From: Trichodelitschia bisporula
Lineage: Eukaryota > Ascomycota > Dothideomycetes > Phaeotrichales > Phaeotrichaceae
Direction of reading: 5' to 3'
DNA length: 64,000 nt
Assembly (NCBI GenBank): GCA_010356995.1
Contig: ML996702.1
Span: forward strand, 329,013 to 393,012
Shown one piece after another: positions 32,710 to 42,781 of this stretch. The notes beneath the pieces were generated by a model that ran no database searches, was not told the origin of the DNA, and saw only the letters and a program-made list of their open reading frames with translations. A program made the translations under genes and the position numbers. How positions within the stretch are numbered: the stretch's first letter is position 1; each line of letters begins with the position of its first letter.

Positions 32710-33946
32710 CTACATCAGACCGGCCACAAGGGCCACACCAAGCCCCAGTAGGCCCGCCATGGCTCCCGTAACCCTCAGTTCAGCCGCTGCACCCGTCGCC
32801 TTAGCGGGCGAGGAAGCACTCGTCTTGCTAGATGCCGCCGACACCACGGTCGCTATGGCGCTCGTGCTTGTAGCCGAGGAGGAGGAAGAGGTCTTGGACG
32901 CCGAACTGGTGCCCGTGATGTTACTCGGCTTTTCCGTAGCGAGCTGGATGGTAGGCACCTGCGAAGCCTTAGTCGCGCCGGCAGTGCTGGTGGTGAGCGG
33001 GGTATCATCGGAAGGCGACGATTCACCGCCAAGCTTCCCATCGACAACCTTGATGCTGTCGAAGGAGCCCGACTGGTCGGTCCACTGGTACTCCTTGCCG
33101 GGGGAGTAGTTGGTGATGGACACGCGGCGGACGACCATGGCGAAGGGCGCCTTGCTGAAGTCCGTCTTGCCACCCGCCCACTCAATGGTGCCCTGGCCGT
33201 TGGTCGGGTCGCCACCAGCCCAGGAGCCGAGGCGCAGACGCATCGGGGTCTGCGGGAAGCGCGAGCCGCCCTTTGCGTCTTTGTAGGCGAGGCTGCGCAC
33301 AACCACGTCATCGATGATCCATAGGATCTTGTCCTGTGTCCACGTCACGGTGTAGGTGTGGAAGTTAGCCTGAGGGTCGGCGATGGGGTGCCAGACGGCG
33401 CGGTCGTATGTGCTTGTGTCGCCCTTGCCAAAATAGTTGGTCTGAATGTGGGTGTTGTTGCCACCGATCAGTTCCTATTGACGTCAGTCGAGTTTCAAGC
33501 AGTGGTTTAGGGACTAGCGCACCCAGTCCACCTCGTCCAGGTTGTCCGATTCCAGGACGATAGAGCTCACAATGCCGACACCCGGCGCCGCCTTCATCTC
33601 GACGGAGAAGGATCCGAACAGCGCATATCCAGTGGTGTCGGCGGTGGGCGAATCATTCTGTTTCCCAACGATGAAGGAGCTCGCGCCGTTCTCCTTGGTG
33701 ATGCTGCCCTGGCTCTCGATCTTGATCCAGTTAGGCGGGATAGTCGCCGCACCGAAGTCCGAGTCAAGGCTTGCGGGGAGGGCGGGGTTGTTCGCACATC
33801 CGGCTGCGTTACGTTAGTTTCGCGCCAGGGTCCATTTTAGTGTGTATACTCTTCTTGGTCGGGTCGCACTTGGAGAAAGTCTGCGCGAAAGACTGTGAAG
33901 CGGTGGCGAGAACGACGACCGCCTGGGTGAATTGTGAGGTACGCAT
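32710..33946 (-). CDS. Crh-type GH16 chitin-glucan transglycosylase, GPI-anchored
   Basis: Crh enzymes cross-link chitin to beta-glucans in the cell wall. Exons 33946-33850, 33803-33523 and 33474-32710 give 380 residues with introns of 46 and 48 bp. A signal peptide (MRTSQFTQAVVVLATASQSF) leads to QTFSKCDPTKKTGCANNPAL with the conserved N-terminal cysteines. The GH16 catalytic motif is LDEVDWELIG, split exactly by the second intron between Trp and Glu, with the E-x-D-x-E residues intact (about 123, 125 and 127). Downstream are HIQTNYFGKGDTSTYDR, FHTYTVTWTQDKILWIIDD, FPQTPMRLRLGSWAGGDPTN and GTIEWAGGKTDFSKAPF. A Ser/Thr-rich stretch and a hydrophobic end (GAMAGLLGLGVALVAGLM) form the GPI signal. 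No chitin-binding domain is seen. It acts in the wall alongside the GH72 enzyme of this window. Confidence 0.92.
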
Positions 33947-36572
33947 GGTGATGGCAGGAGGGTATGCAGATCAAACGACTAGTTGATGCTTCGTGCGGAG
34001 ATGCTGCGGGAGGAAACGAAACGACTGCCCCTTGGGTATTTAAGTTGCGTGATGATGAAGAATATATTATTGCGGCGGTTTATATTGGGGCGAAGCCCAA
34101 GTATAATTGGCGACAGCGGAGTTGGTGCCTGGACCCAAGTGTCCGAGCTTCTAATATATATCCCTACAACCGTAGGATGTTGAACTTATCGGAAGGATTC
34201 GCCACAAAACGAATGTGCGTAGGTTGAGGATGAGGAGGGATTGCTGGGTGGATTCGTGAACGACTGGTGCTTGAGGTCGAAGTCAGGGATGGGGGACATT
34301 CGGGGGTTATGAAGGCCGGGACGGATTTGGCAACCACGAGGTCAAGCTGGGCTGAACACGCAAGTGCTGACGGCACTAGCTATTCTTTGCTACTTCTTAT
34401 TGAGCTAAGAAACTCAGGAGCCTCAGCTTTTCTCTGCGTTCGTCCCTAAACGACATGCAAGAGGTGCATGAGCGAAACGCGCTGGGTGCGGAAATGCGCC
34501 TCCTCGGCCTTGTCCTTTGCAGGCATTCACGCCACATTTCGCCCCGCCTTTTCGCTTTTCGGCTACGCCAGCGGACGCTTTTGGGGAACAAGAGATGGCA
34601 AGTTGGACGCCGGTCCCGGGCTAAAGCGAACGAGATGTTGGAGAAGTCAGTGCAGGTCTCGTGTTCGGTCCCTCCATACCGTACATAGGTTGCTGAAAGC
34701 TATCTTTGGAATACCAAAAGAAGGGCCGAGTTCGGTCCAAGTGATCATCGGATTTTCATAGGGCGAACTAGGTAGGCTAACCCATTGGAAACCTTCGTCG
34801 CTGGAGAATACGATGTTGCATTCGGACCAAGCGACTCACACGCGCACGTCATGAAGTCGTCGCTGACATGATGGAAGGAGTTGAAGTGAAAAAGTTTATG
34901 GCTCAAGGACGTGGCTGAGCACCACCTCCGCGATCTTCAACCATGCCTTCACAGCGAGGCTGCAGATTGCTTGCCGTCGCCTACCCTATCAAAGTGGCGC
35001 ACAGCTAGCCACACCTCTCACGTCGCACTCTCGCCATCGCCACTGGCTGTGGTGACATCTCGACATGCAAAGATGTGGAGTTCAGCTTTGGTGACACGGT
35101 ACATCCGTACCTGCCGCAGGATCTGGCGACTGTCCATTCGCCGCCGAAGTGGCCCACGTGCGTGCATCTCAGGTGCTCGGCAGAGCTGATCGGAGACGGT
35201 TGACTCGGCCGGCTTCGTCGGTTCAAGGCCTCCAGCTGTCGTCGCACCATCTCTGCATTCTCCCCATTCTGCGTGAACGATAGGCGCATTCTCAATTCTC
35301 CAAGCTGCAATTTGTCCACCAGGAATGCATTCACCTCTGGGCATAATCTTCCAACTGCGCAGAGCACCCTTACGGTATACGGGGTCGCTTGGCTCCTGAG
35401 CCAAGTGCGGCTACTCGCGCCTATCTCTTTGCCGCAGCCTCTAGCAGCGTGCCTGATGCAGGAACAGAAACTGAACTCACTAACCAAGACGCTAGAAGCA
35501 GATATCCGTCTTGCTATCGATTCAGGGTCCAGGATGTGGGAATAAGGATATTCAGACTGCAGCCGCGCCGCCGTCGTCTCACCGTTGCACCGCCAGTTGT
35601 GCCGTTTCCCTACACCATCTCCATCTCCGCATTCCGTCATTTCGTATTGAGAAAGATCAACCCTTGTACGCAGAAGTACATATTTCCAGGTGCCAGAAGA
35701 AGCGTTTCTCCAGCGGGCCATCCCCGCCGTCGACAAGCACTGCCCCGCCCCAAGATATTGCACTAGATTAACTCTCATTTTAGATCAAGGAACTCCTCCG
35801 GGCTCATACGGTCGAAGCCTTGAGCTAAGAACGGGGTATCGGATCCTCTAAATAAAAAATATATGGCCCGAAGCGTCGCATCCCCGCTTCCCGCTGGCCC
35901 TATGTCCTTTGCGGTAATGGCGTTTCCCGGCTCCGCACCGGTGAAGGGATTGCTGATTGGAAACTGGCCGGGGATGGATGCTTTGGATGGTACCTGAACT
36001 TTGACTTTTCTGCAATGACCCGTCCGATGTCGCAGCACTGAACTTCTAAATACCCGCTCATTTCGGCTTGACGTCTGAAGCAGACTCACCGTCGGCAGCG
36101 CAAGTCATGCTGCATTCGAGCCGGTCCGCAACAGTGCGATATGGGTGTCGCTCATTTCCGAGCGTCTGGCCGTGTCCGTGAGGCTCCTAAGCTTGGGTGC
36201 CGATATTTCCAGTGTGAACGGAGTGGGGCCATTATATTTTCTGCGCAGCTCGTTGAAGCCATGCGGGTTCACTGCAATCCGAAGATGTGCTGGTCGTATC
36301 CGTTTGATTTTTTCCTTAGTTATCATTAGGTAGCACTCACCGGTTCTTCTCAAGTTCTTCGGCATGGCCATTGTGGCAATCCAGCGAGCCATCTTCTCCC
36401 AACTCAAAGCATCAAACGAACGTCCAGGTACTCCATCCACATTAGGCCGCCCAAAGCCCGGGACCAAAACTCGGCCAAACTCCAGTAACCAACCCGCAGC
36501 CGCCCACGCCAGACGCCTTTTTCTATTACCAAAAGATTGGAGCTTCTTCCCAGCCAAACGCTGTCCACGACT
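33947..36572. other. Spacer with one unresolved coding candidate
   Basis: About 2.6 kb upstream of the Crh-like gene. A TACATCCGTA copy lies at 35100-35109. A 257-codon open frame on the minus strand (35778-35005) has no recognisable domain. Between 36557 and 35775 there is a minus-strand stretch with protein-like composition, listed separately. Otherwise nothing is recognised. Confidence 0.45.
35775..36557 (-). CDS. Unresolved coding candidate downstream of the GT34 gene
   Basis: Several minus-strand segments look protein-like: SWEKMARWIATMAMPKNLRR, then NPHGFNELRRKYNGPTPFTL, then KVKVQVPSKASIPGQFPISN followed by PFTGAEPGNAITAKDIGPAG and FLAQGFDRMSPEEFLDLK. Splice signals exist that could join them: GTGAGT near 36341 to TGCAG near 36272, and GTGAGT near 36090 to TGCAG near 36010. 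I could not find one model that keeps all pieces in frame with a clear start. It begins only 16 bp past the GT34 stop, so part of it may be 3' untranslated sequence. No family is recognised. Confidence 0.25.
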
Positions 36573-37762
36573 TCAGGGGTCATCGTCCCCTACCACATCG
36601 TCAATATACTGGCGCATCAGTAGCCCAGTTGCATCATCTTCACCCTCGAGATGCGCCCAAGCACCGGCAAAGTGTATGGCAAACATGCCCTTGCGCCACG
36701 GCCGCTTTTCCTGGTCCCAGCACTTGATCTCCTTGGGGAAGGCGTTGATGGTGGCCTGTGATACGAACTTGACGTGATTCGCGAACACGCCGCCTCGAAT
36801 GACGTCGCGTATGCAATCCTGCTCGCTGAGCTGTTGTTCGTACGTCGCGTTCGCTTCGTGGTATGCGATTGTCGCATTGATGAAGGGCTTAGCGCGTGGC
36901 GAGGCACGCGTAATAAAGGAGCCGGCATTAAGTTCCCAGCTAGTAGCGGGTTAGAAAAGTGCTCATGCGGCGAGGAAGAACACGGGACGGCTCACCAGTC
37001 CGGCGTGAAGATCCAGTCGATGGCATCAGGGTCGGGAGTTTCCTTAATGGCGTCGGCAATTACATCAGTTAACTTCATAGTCATGTTGGTAATGAGCGTG
37101 TCAAAGTCCATCCACCAGATCCAGTCGTGCTGTCCGCCGTCGATGAGACGCTCGACCATCTCGAACTAAATTGCGGCGATCAGCAAGTGAACCACAACGC
37201 TCAGACCAACACTTTCCGCCCGGTAGGACAGCCTTGAACTGGCGGGGTACTACGCACTTTATGCCACATCAATCCCCGCTCGGCGTGCTGGTCGAAGTCG
37301 ACGATGAAGTCGTAGCCGTGCTTGTTGGCGTACCCTGCACCGGTCAATGCCTCTTCCATCCCATGCGGAGAGAAACCACCCACGCTGATGATTTCGCAAC
37401 GACATGTGTAAATATGACTTTTGCTCCGTTGTAAAGGTAATAATAGCCACGCGGCTCTCATTCACCGGCCGAAATCCATTGAGGTATCCTTTCGTCTTCG
37501 GGCCTTTGGCCGTCACCGCTGCTGGAATGCCCACCTGGCCTGGTAAAGAAGGAACAACCACAACCTCGACTTCTCTGTCATCTGACAAGTGGCGTCCGAA
37601 TCCACTCGCTCGAAGCTGCAGGAAGACGATGAGTGCCAGGAGCACTAAGACTGCCAGACGCATCGGATGCGGGACATGCCTCTGAAGCACACGCGGCGTT
37701 GGTGAGTGCATCGCCTTTGCTGCCCAGGGCATGTTCATGAAGGCGGAGAGTGCTCCGAACAT
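36573..37762 (-). CDS. GT34 alpha-1,6-mannosyltransferase, Mnn10/Mnn11 type
   Basis: Mnn10 and Mnn11 are Golgi mannosyltransferases that elongate the alpha-1,6 backbone of N-glycan outer chains. Exons 37762-37384, 37334-37258, 37165-36996 and 36939-36573 give 330 residues; introns are 49, 92 and 56 bp. The signal-anchor is MRLAVLVLLALIVFLQLRAS. The GT34 domain starts SRVAIITFTTEQKSYLHMSL and continues YANKHGYDFIVDFDQHAERG, then LMWHK joined by splicing to FEMVERLIDGGQHDWIWWMD. It goes on with the DxD region DFDTLITNM, DWIFTPDCWELNAGSF (across an intron), EQQLSEQDCIRDVI, and RPWRKGMFAIHFAGAWAHLE with the family's C-terminal His. Alternative starts at inner Met codons cannot be ruled out. It fits functionally with mnn9 in this window. 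Confidence 0.9.
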
Positions 37763-39140
37763 GCGAGAAAGATCGTCCTCGAACCCGATGCTCGTAGCAC
37801 CAAAACGATAGAAAGCGGCAAGGAAAAATTAAATAGAAGATGTGTCACCGGGAGGTTGAGATCGTACTGCCACGTCAGGGACCTCAGAGAGCGGGGGAGG
37901 AGGTGAGGGAGAGAAGAGAGAGTTAAATAACCCGCGCGTGCACACGCGTCACTCGTCCAACCACGGCGAAATATAAGTACCCGACGCTCCTCACTCGTAC
38001 CGGACCCCCTTCCCCTCGATGACAGCCTGGCTCCCGGCGCCATCTAGCCCATCCCGACGGCAGGGCTGTCGTGGGACGCTCAAGGCGTGGCCAGCTGGAT
38101 CGCTTGCATCCAGTGGACGCCATTGCGGGGGAATCCCGCAACACAGAGAACACAACAGCGGAGCCGTAGCCCCGGGTTACCTTTGCACGGAGACTGTGTC
38201 CATACGATCCTTGTCCGATTTGCAATGGGCGAAACCGCGAGAGCTTAAGACGAGAGTTTGACTTTCTTAGTTCTTGTCAGAACATCAGGACCGGGGACTG
38301 CAACTTCAGAGTGGGATCGTGCTCATCAGACTACCGAACACGATCCTAGTCAGCCAGACACGCATCGTCTTGCTGACAAAAATGCAGTCTGGACCAGCCT
38401 GCTCGCGCTTTACTCCTTTTCGACAGTCGAGGCGCGGCCGAGGAGTGCAGGAATGGCCAAGTTGCACGGGGAACAGGAGAGGACGAGAACGCAGACCTAG
38501 CAAAGATGCCGCACAAGTGTCACGGCATGCAGAGAGGTGGAGAGCCGGTGGGAGGACGCTTTCTGGTTCCCTAAATGCAGACACGTATGCCGAAGTGCTA
38601 CAGAGATCAATTGCCATGAGAATTGGGTTTTGAGGCAAAATGCCTACGCGTCAGACCCGATTTTGTCACTTGTTTGTTGTTGCGGGGGTGGAGTGGCCGG
38701 CCCAACTTTCCTCTCCAGCTGAGGGGCTAGCCCAATCAGCTGATACCCCGGCCCCGCATCCCCTTTTTCACCCCTGAGATCGACGCTAGGGCGAGCTTAT
38801 TTTTCGGCACAGGATCACGTAGCCGAACCAATCACACACACAGATTGCCCGCTTGCTCAATCGGATCGCGATTGGAAGCGGGAAGTCGACGATCAACCTT
38901 CAATGCATGCCACGAGGCTGTCTCTGAGTCCTTCTAGAAAGATGTCCCTCGGAAAGAATGTGCTTCTAGAAACCGATGACAGCATGCTAGCTACCGCCTC
39001 TCCTCCTTTGTTCACAGCTAACGTCTCTACATCTACCACGGGACTCTGAGCGTACGGTACAGGCAATGTCTGAGGTATCTCGTGCATATTTGAAAGTGCA
39101 TTCCGTTCCCTACGGCGGGCCCACAATCAGCTAGATCTCC
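37763..39140. other. Spacer upstream of the GT34 gene, no gene supported
   Basis: About 1.4 kb between two minus-strand genes. Open frames are short and none has a recognisable domain. I see no repeat or RNA. Confidence 0.5.
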
Positions 39141-40878
39141 TCAAGCACGCCCAACCTTGAATGCCAGAATCTGCTAAAGGTTAGTACAAAACCTTAAACA
39201 GGCTACTATCGACATGGTATACGCACATCGTTCTTGCCGACCGCTACCACGTCGTCTTCCGACACCCTCACTCCACCAACCGTTTCAACAAAAGCCAGAG
39301 GAGCGTCACCCATGACCTTCCGGTACACGTCACCAACAGTGGAGTTCCTAGAGATTTGTTAGCCCATCCACCGATGCTTTGGAGAACCAACGGCACATAC
39401 TTTGGGACCAAAACGCAGTCTCTAAACACTTTACCGTCTCCAGCTCCGTATGTGTGTATATTTCTTACAGGAAAGACCGGCACCAGCCCGAGGAGTTGAC
39501 TCGCCCTTGTAAGCACCTGCACGACGCCGGTACTTCCAAACCGATATAGGACCAGGTCTTTGAGGTTCTCCAGTCGAGTCCGCAGCTTGTCGTCCATCTC
39601 TTTCAACCCACCTCCATCAGGATCGCCATTAGCTATGAGGTCTTCACGCGTGTCCACGAATTCGGAGCCTTCAGTGTACCGGACGTAGCCCTGCTTGGCG
39701 AGTCGACGGAGGAAGATTTCGCTGATGGCGGAGGTGAGCACGAGAGATTCGGGAGGGTAGGCTTTGGCGATTTTCGCTATATTCTAAAGGACTGTGAGCT
39801 GTCCGTGTGGTCTTATTGGCATTTACACGCACCTTATCCGCATCCGGATGGTCGATCTTATTTAATGCGATGACCGTAGGAAACTTCTCGTCGATAAAGG
39901 CATTGACGACCTTTTCCACCGTCTCGTCCGACCACTTATCCAGGGGCTCCTTGATGGCTAACCGATCCATGAACCGGGCTACGATCTTGGTTGTGCTCCC
40001 ATAGCCAGAGAATTGGTTCTGTAGTGTGTCAACGGGCGAAGCTTCTGCAACAAAAGTCAGAAGAGTTGGTCAAGCGGCCAGGCCAGACCTACTTATCGCA
40101 ACATGACGCCGCTTTATCGACCCCCTAAATGGATGAGCGAGTTCTCGCCACCTCTGGTTATAGCTCAACATACCACTTTTCCATCAAGTTTCCCAGAACC
40201 CATCTTACAATTTCGGCCCTTAACCATACAATATCTTGACTGGGATCATAGCCTCTCGTCGCCTTTCCTGCTCCTAGTCAGCCAACCCCTCAAGGGGGAC
40301 CGATACTCACCCTCAGCATCCGTCGTCCCGCTCACATCCACCACATGCACAAGCGCATCGGCATGCCTCAGATCGTCCAGAAACTTATTCCCCAGGCCCC
40401 GTCCCATGTGTGCTCCTGGCACCAGCCCAGCCACATCGAGCAACTCAATGGGCACGCTCCGCCGTCCTTCCACACAACCGCCATAGTTTGGCTTGCACTT
40501 ATTGGTAACGCCGAACCGCGCACATGCGCACTCAATCTGTAGGTACCCTATCGCACGCTGAGGATCGATCGTCGTGAAGCTGTACGAGCAGAGAAGTGAG
40601 CACCGGGCCGGGAGGCATTGACGCATGGAGTCCACTCACGGAAAGTTGCCTGGGAACCGATACATTAGCACTTGGGGGAACGGAAGCGGGAGCGCGGCCG
40701 GCGCGCATTCGAAGCTCCCTTACCCACTTTTGAGCTCGCGTCTGTCAAGCTGTCAAGCATCACCTTAGAATCTGCTCATCTTCCAACGCACATAGAGGAA
40801 CGAGGCGCACCTATTCAGTGTCGATGATTTGCCCGACGACGGTTTGCCGACGAGGCCGATGAGCGGGTCGCGCGGCAT
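39141..40878 (-). CDS. YchF/Obg-type GTPase with TGS domain, ten exons
   Basis: Obg/YchF GTPases bind ribosomes or regulate translation and stress responses. The gene is cut into ten exons: 40878-40811, 40749-40724, 40649-40640, 40579-40311, 40267-40174, 40124-40093, 40044-39833, 39783-39401, 39347-39227 and 39170-39141, giving 414 residues. Every join keeps frame and restores conserved sequence. The P-loop is [14 protein letters not shown], followed by [20 protein letters not shown] (switch I), then [19 protein letters not shown] (G3), [32 protein letters not shown] and [12 protein letters not shown] (G4). The C-terminal TGS-like part is [20 protein letters not shown] to AFKVGRA. Exon 3 is only 10 nt. 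The domain layout resembles the archaeal/fungal relative of Ola1 rather than Ola1 itself. An open frame of 111 codons precedes the start but lacks conserved sequence. Confidence 0.9.
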
Positions 40879-41339
40879 CGTATGTTCTCGAGGTCGTGCG
40901 ATACAGCTTATGCAGCGATAAGTTGGTGCGGTAGTAGGAAACGATACTTGCTGAACTGCGGGGGTTAGTGTACAAGGTGAGGGGCCGTTCTGGGCAATTG
41001 GCAGGACTAGTTTGCGGTGGGGGAGAACAGACATCCCGGTCACGATGATGCGTGGCTGATTATGTGGCTGAGAGCCACTCACATAGCAGATCCAACGGGG
41101 CACTACGCAGTACACTTTCGGACATCGTCCAGTCTTATGAACACGACCAAGCAATCCATGTATAAAGGCGGCTACAAAAGATACACCCGCTAGCTGGAAT
41201 CCAGAACACAAACAAGATGCAGGTATCCCTCCATCTAATCATCCCACACAAGTCGACTGCTATGCACATGTGATGTGCGCATTATCGGTCCCAGAAATGC
41301 ATAGGCACATGTCCCCCTCAGACCTTTTTATGTCCTTAT
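40879..41339. other. Spacer between GTPase and GH72 genes
   Basis: About 460 bp. The GTPase reading frame stays open upstream to 41211 by chance or as leader. The left part of the GH72 3' flank is also here. Nothing else is recognised. Confidence 0.5.
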
Positions 41340-42781
41340 TTACAAAAGAATCGCCGAAACAGCCATCAAACCAGCCGCAAAGGTCAAACCAGAGAGCTTC
41401 ACCGAGACCGCCGCACTCTTCTTGGTAGAGCCGCTGCCGGTGCTGTTCGAGCTGCCGCCGGATGAGAAGCCGGTAGAGGGAGTGCCAGCATTCTGCGAAC
41501 CAGTGGTACCCTTGTTACCGGGACCCGCGCCAGCACCCTCCTTGAGGTACTGCTCGGCCTTGGAGGGCATCGTGGGAAGATCCGTGGTCGTGACAGCCCA
41601 CTTGTCGCTTGCGGCAGGGCACTGGCTAGCGGAGCCGCTCGACTTGTAGCCACCATCGCCGGAAGGCGGCGAAGTGTTCGAGAGAGCCGACTTGAGGGCC
41701 GTGAAGTCATCACGCTCGGTGACCGTGTCCCCGGAGATTTCAACCAGGCCGTAGTTGGAGTCCTCCTGCGAGTACTCATAGACCAGGCCGCCGGAGTAGA
41801 CGGGTGTCATTTGGCTGCCGTACAGAGCAGCAACTTCCGCGAACTTGCGGGTGTTGGTGTTGCAACCATACTCCGAAAGGCTGGCAGCGTTAGAGGTGGA
41901 GATGAGAAATATATGGAAGCTTACAAAAGGGGAAGGCCGTAGTCCTTGTACTGTACCACCTTCTTGTCCCAGCCAGAGATGGTGTAGGATGAAGGATCGC
42001 ACCAAGAGTAGTCGTTGAAAGCGTAAAAGTCGCTGCGGACATCGTCGCTTCCGCAGTTCATGTACTGTGCCATCTCGTACCGGTTCTCCTCGACATCGGC
42101 GGCGGAGTAGCCGACAGGGATCGAACGATACCCCCGGGCCTTGATGTAGGCGCGGATGTCGCGAGTGACAGCCTTCACGTAGGGAGCGGCGAAGGTGGTG
42201 TTGTGGTTGTTGATGACCTCATTCGCGGAGTAGAAGAGGAGGGTGTTGTCGTACTTTGCGAACGCGTCAACGGTAGCAAAGACGCTCTGCAGGTACACCT
42301 CATTGTACGACCGTTGGATCGACGGCTCGTCCAACCGGTTGAGGGAGTAGTAAGGGGTGTTGACATCCAAAGCCAGGTAGATGCCAGCATCGGCCAGGGT
42401 CTTCATGCAAGCATCGTGATCGGCCGAGTTATCAACGGTGTACACACGGATGGTGTTGATGCCCAGTTCCTTGAACTTCGCCACATCACGTTCGCAGCCC
42501 GAGGTGTCGGCAATAGGATCCGCAGCCGCAGAGGCACCGCCTTTTGTACGTTAGTCTATACATACGATGCTTTGAGGGCACGATATGATATTACCGGGCT
42601 GGTAGTCCACACCGCGGATGTAGAAGCGGCCCTTGGAGGTGAAGAATGCATTCCCCTTGACACTGACAGGAGGCGTCTTAGCATTGCTGATGGTCGTCGC
42701 GCGACGATTCAGGTCGGTCGGGCCAGCAATGACGGTAGAGAAGAGGGCAGAAGCCGCGAGGAAAGCGTTTGACCCCTTCAT
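41340..42781 (-). CDS. GH72 beta-1,3-glucanosyltransferase, Gel/Gas type without CBM43
   Basis: Gel/Gas enzymes cut and rejoin beta-1,3-glucan chains in the wall. Exons 42781-42595, 42540-41925 and 41880-41340 give 447 residues; introns are 54 and 44 bp. The signal peptide is MKGSNAFLAASALFSTVIAG. The GH72 domain includes FTSKGRFYIRGVDYQPGGAS, DVAKFKELGINTIRVYTVDN, the acid/base Glu in LLFYSANEVINNHNTT (about residue 170) and the nucleophile Glu in LFLSEYGCNTNTR (about 271), with LFL restored only by splicing. After the catalytic domain there is no cysteine-rich CBM43 module; instead a Gly/Ser-rich linker and a GPI signal (KKSAAVSVKLSGLTFAAGLM) end the protein. It belongs with Crh, Mnn9 and GT34 as wall-building genes here. 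Confidence 0.93.

Noticed and set aside
35005-35778. A 257-codon open frame on the minus strand
   Set aside because: No domain, no signal peptide and a composition like random translation (many Arg, Ser, Cys). Overlapping frames on both strands are also open here.
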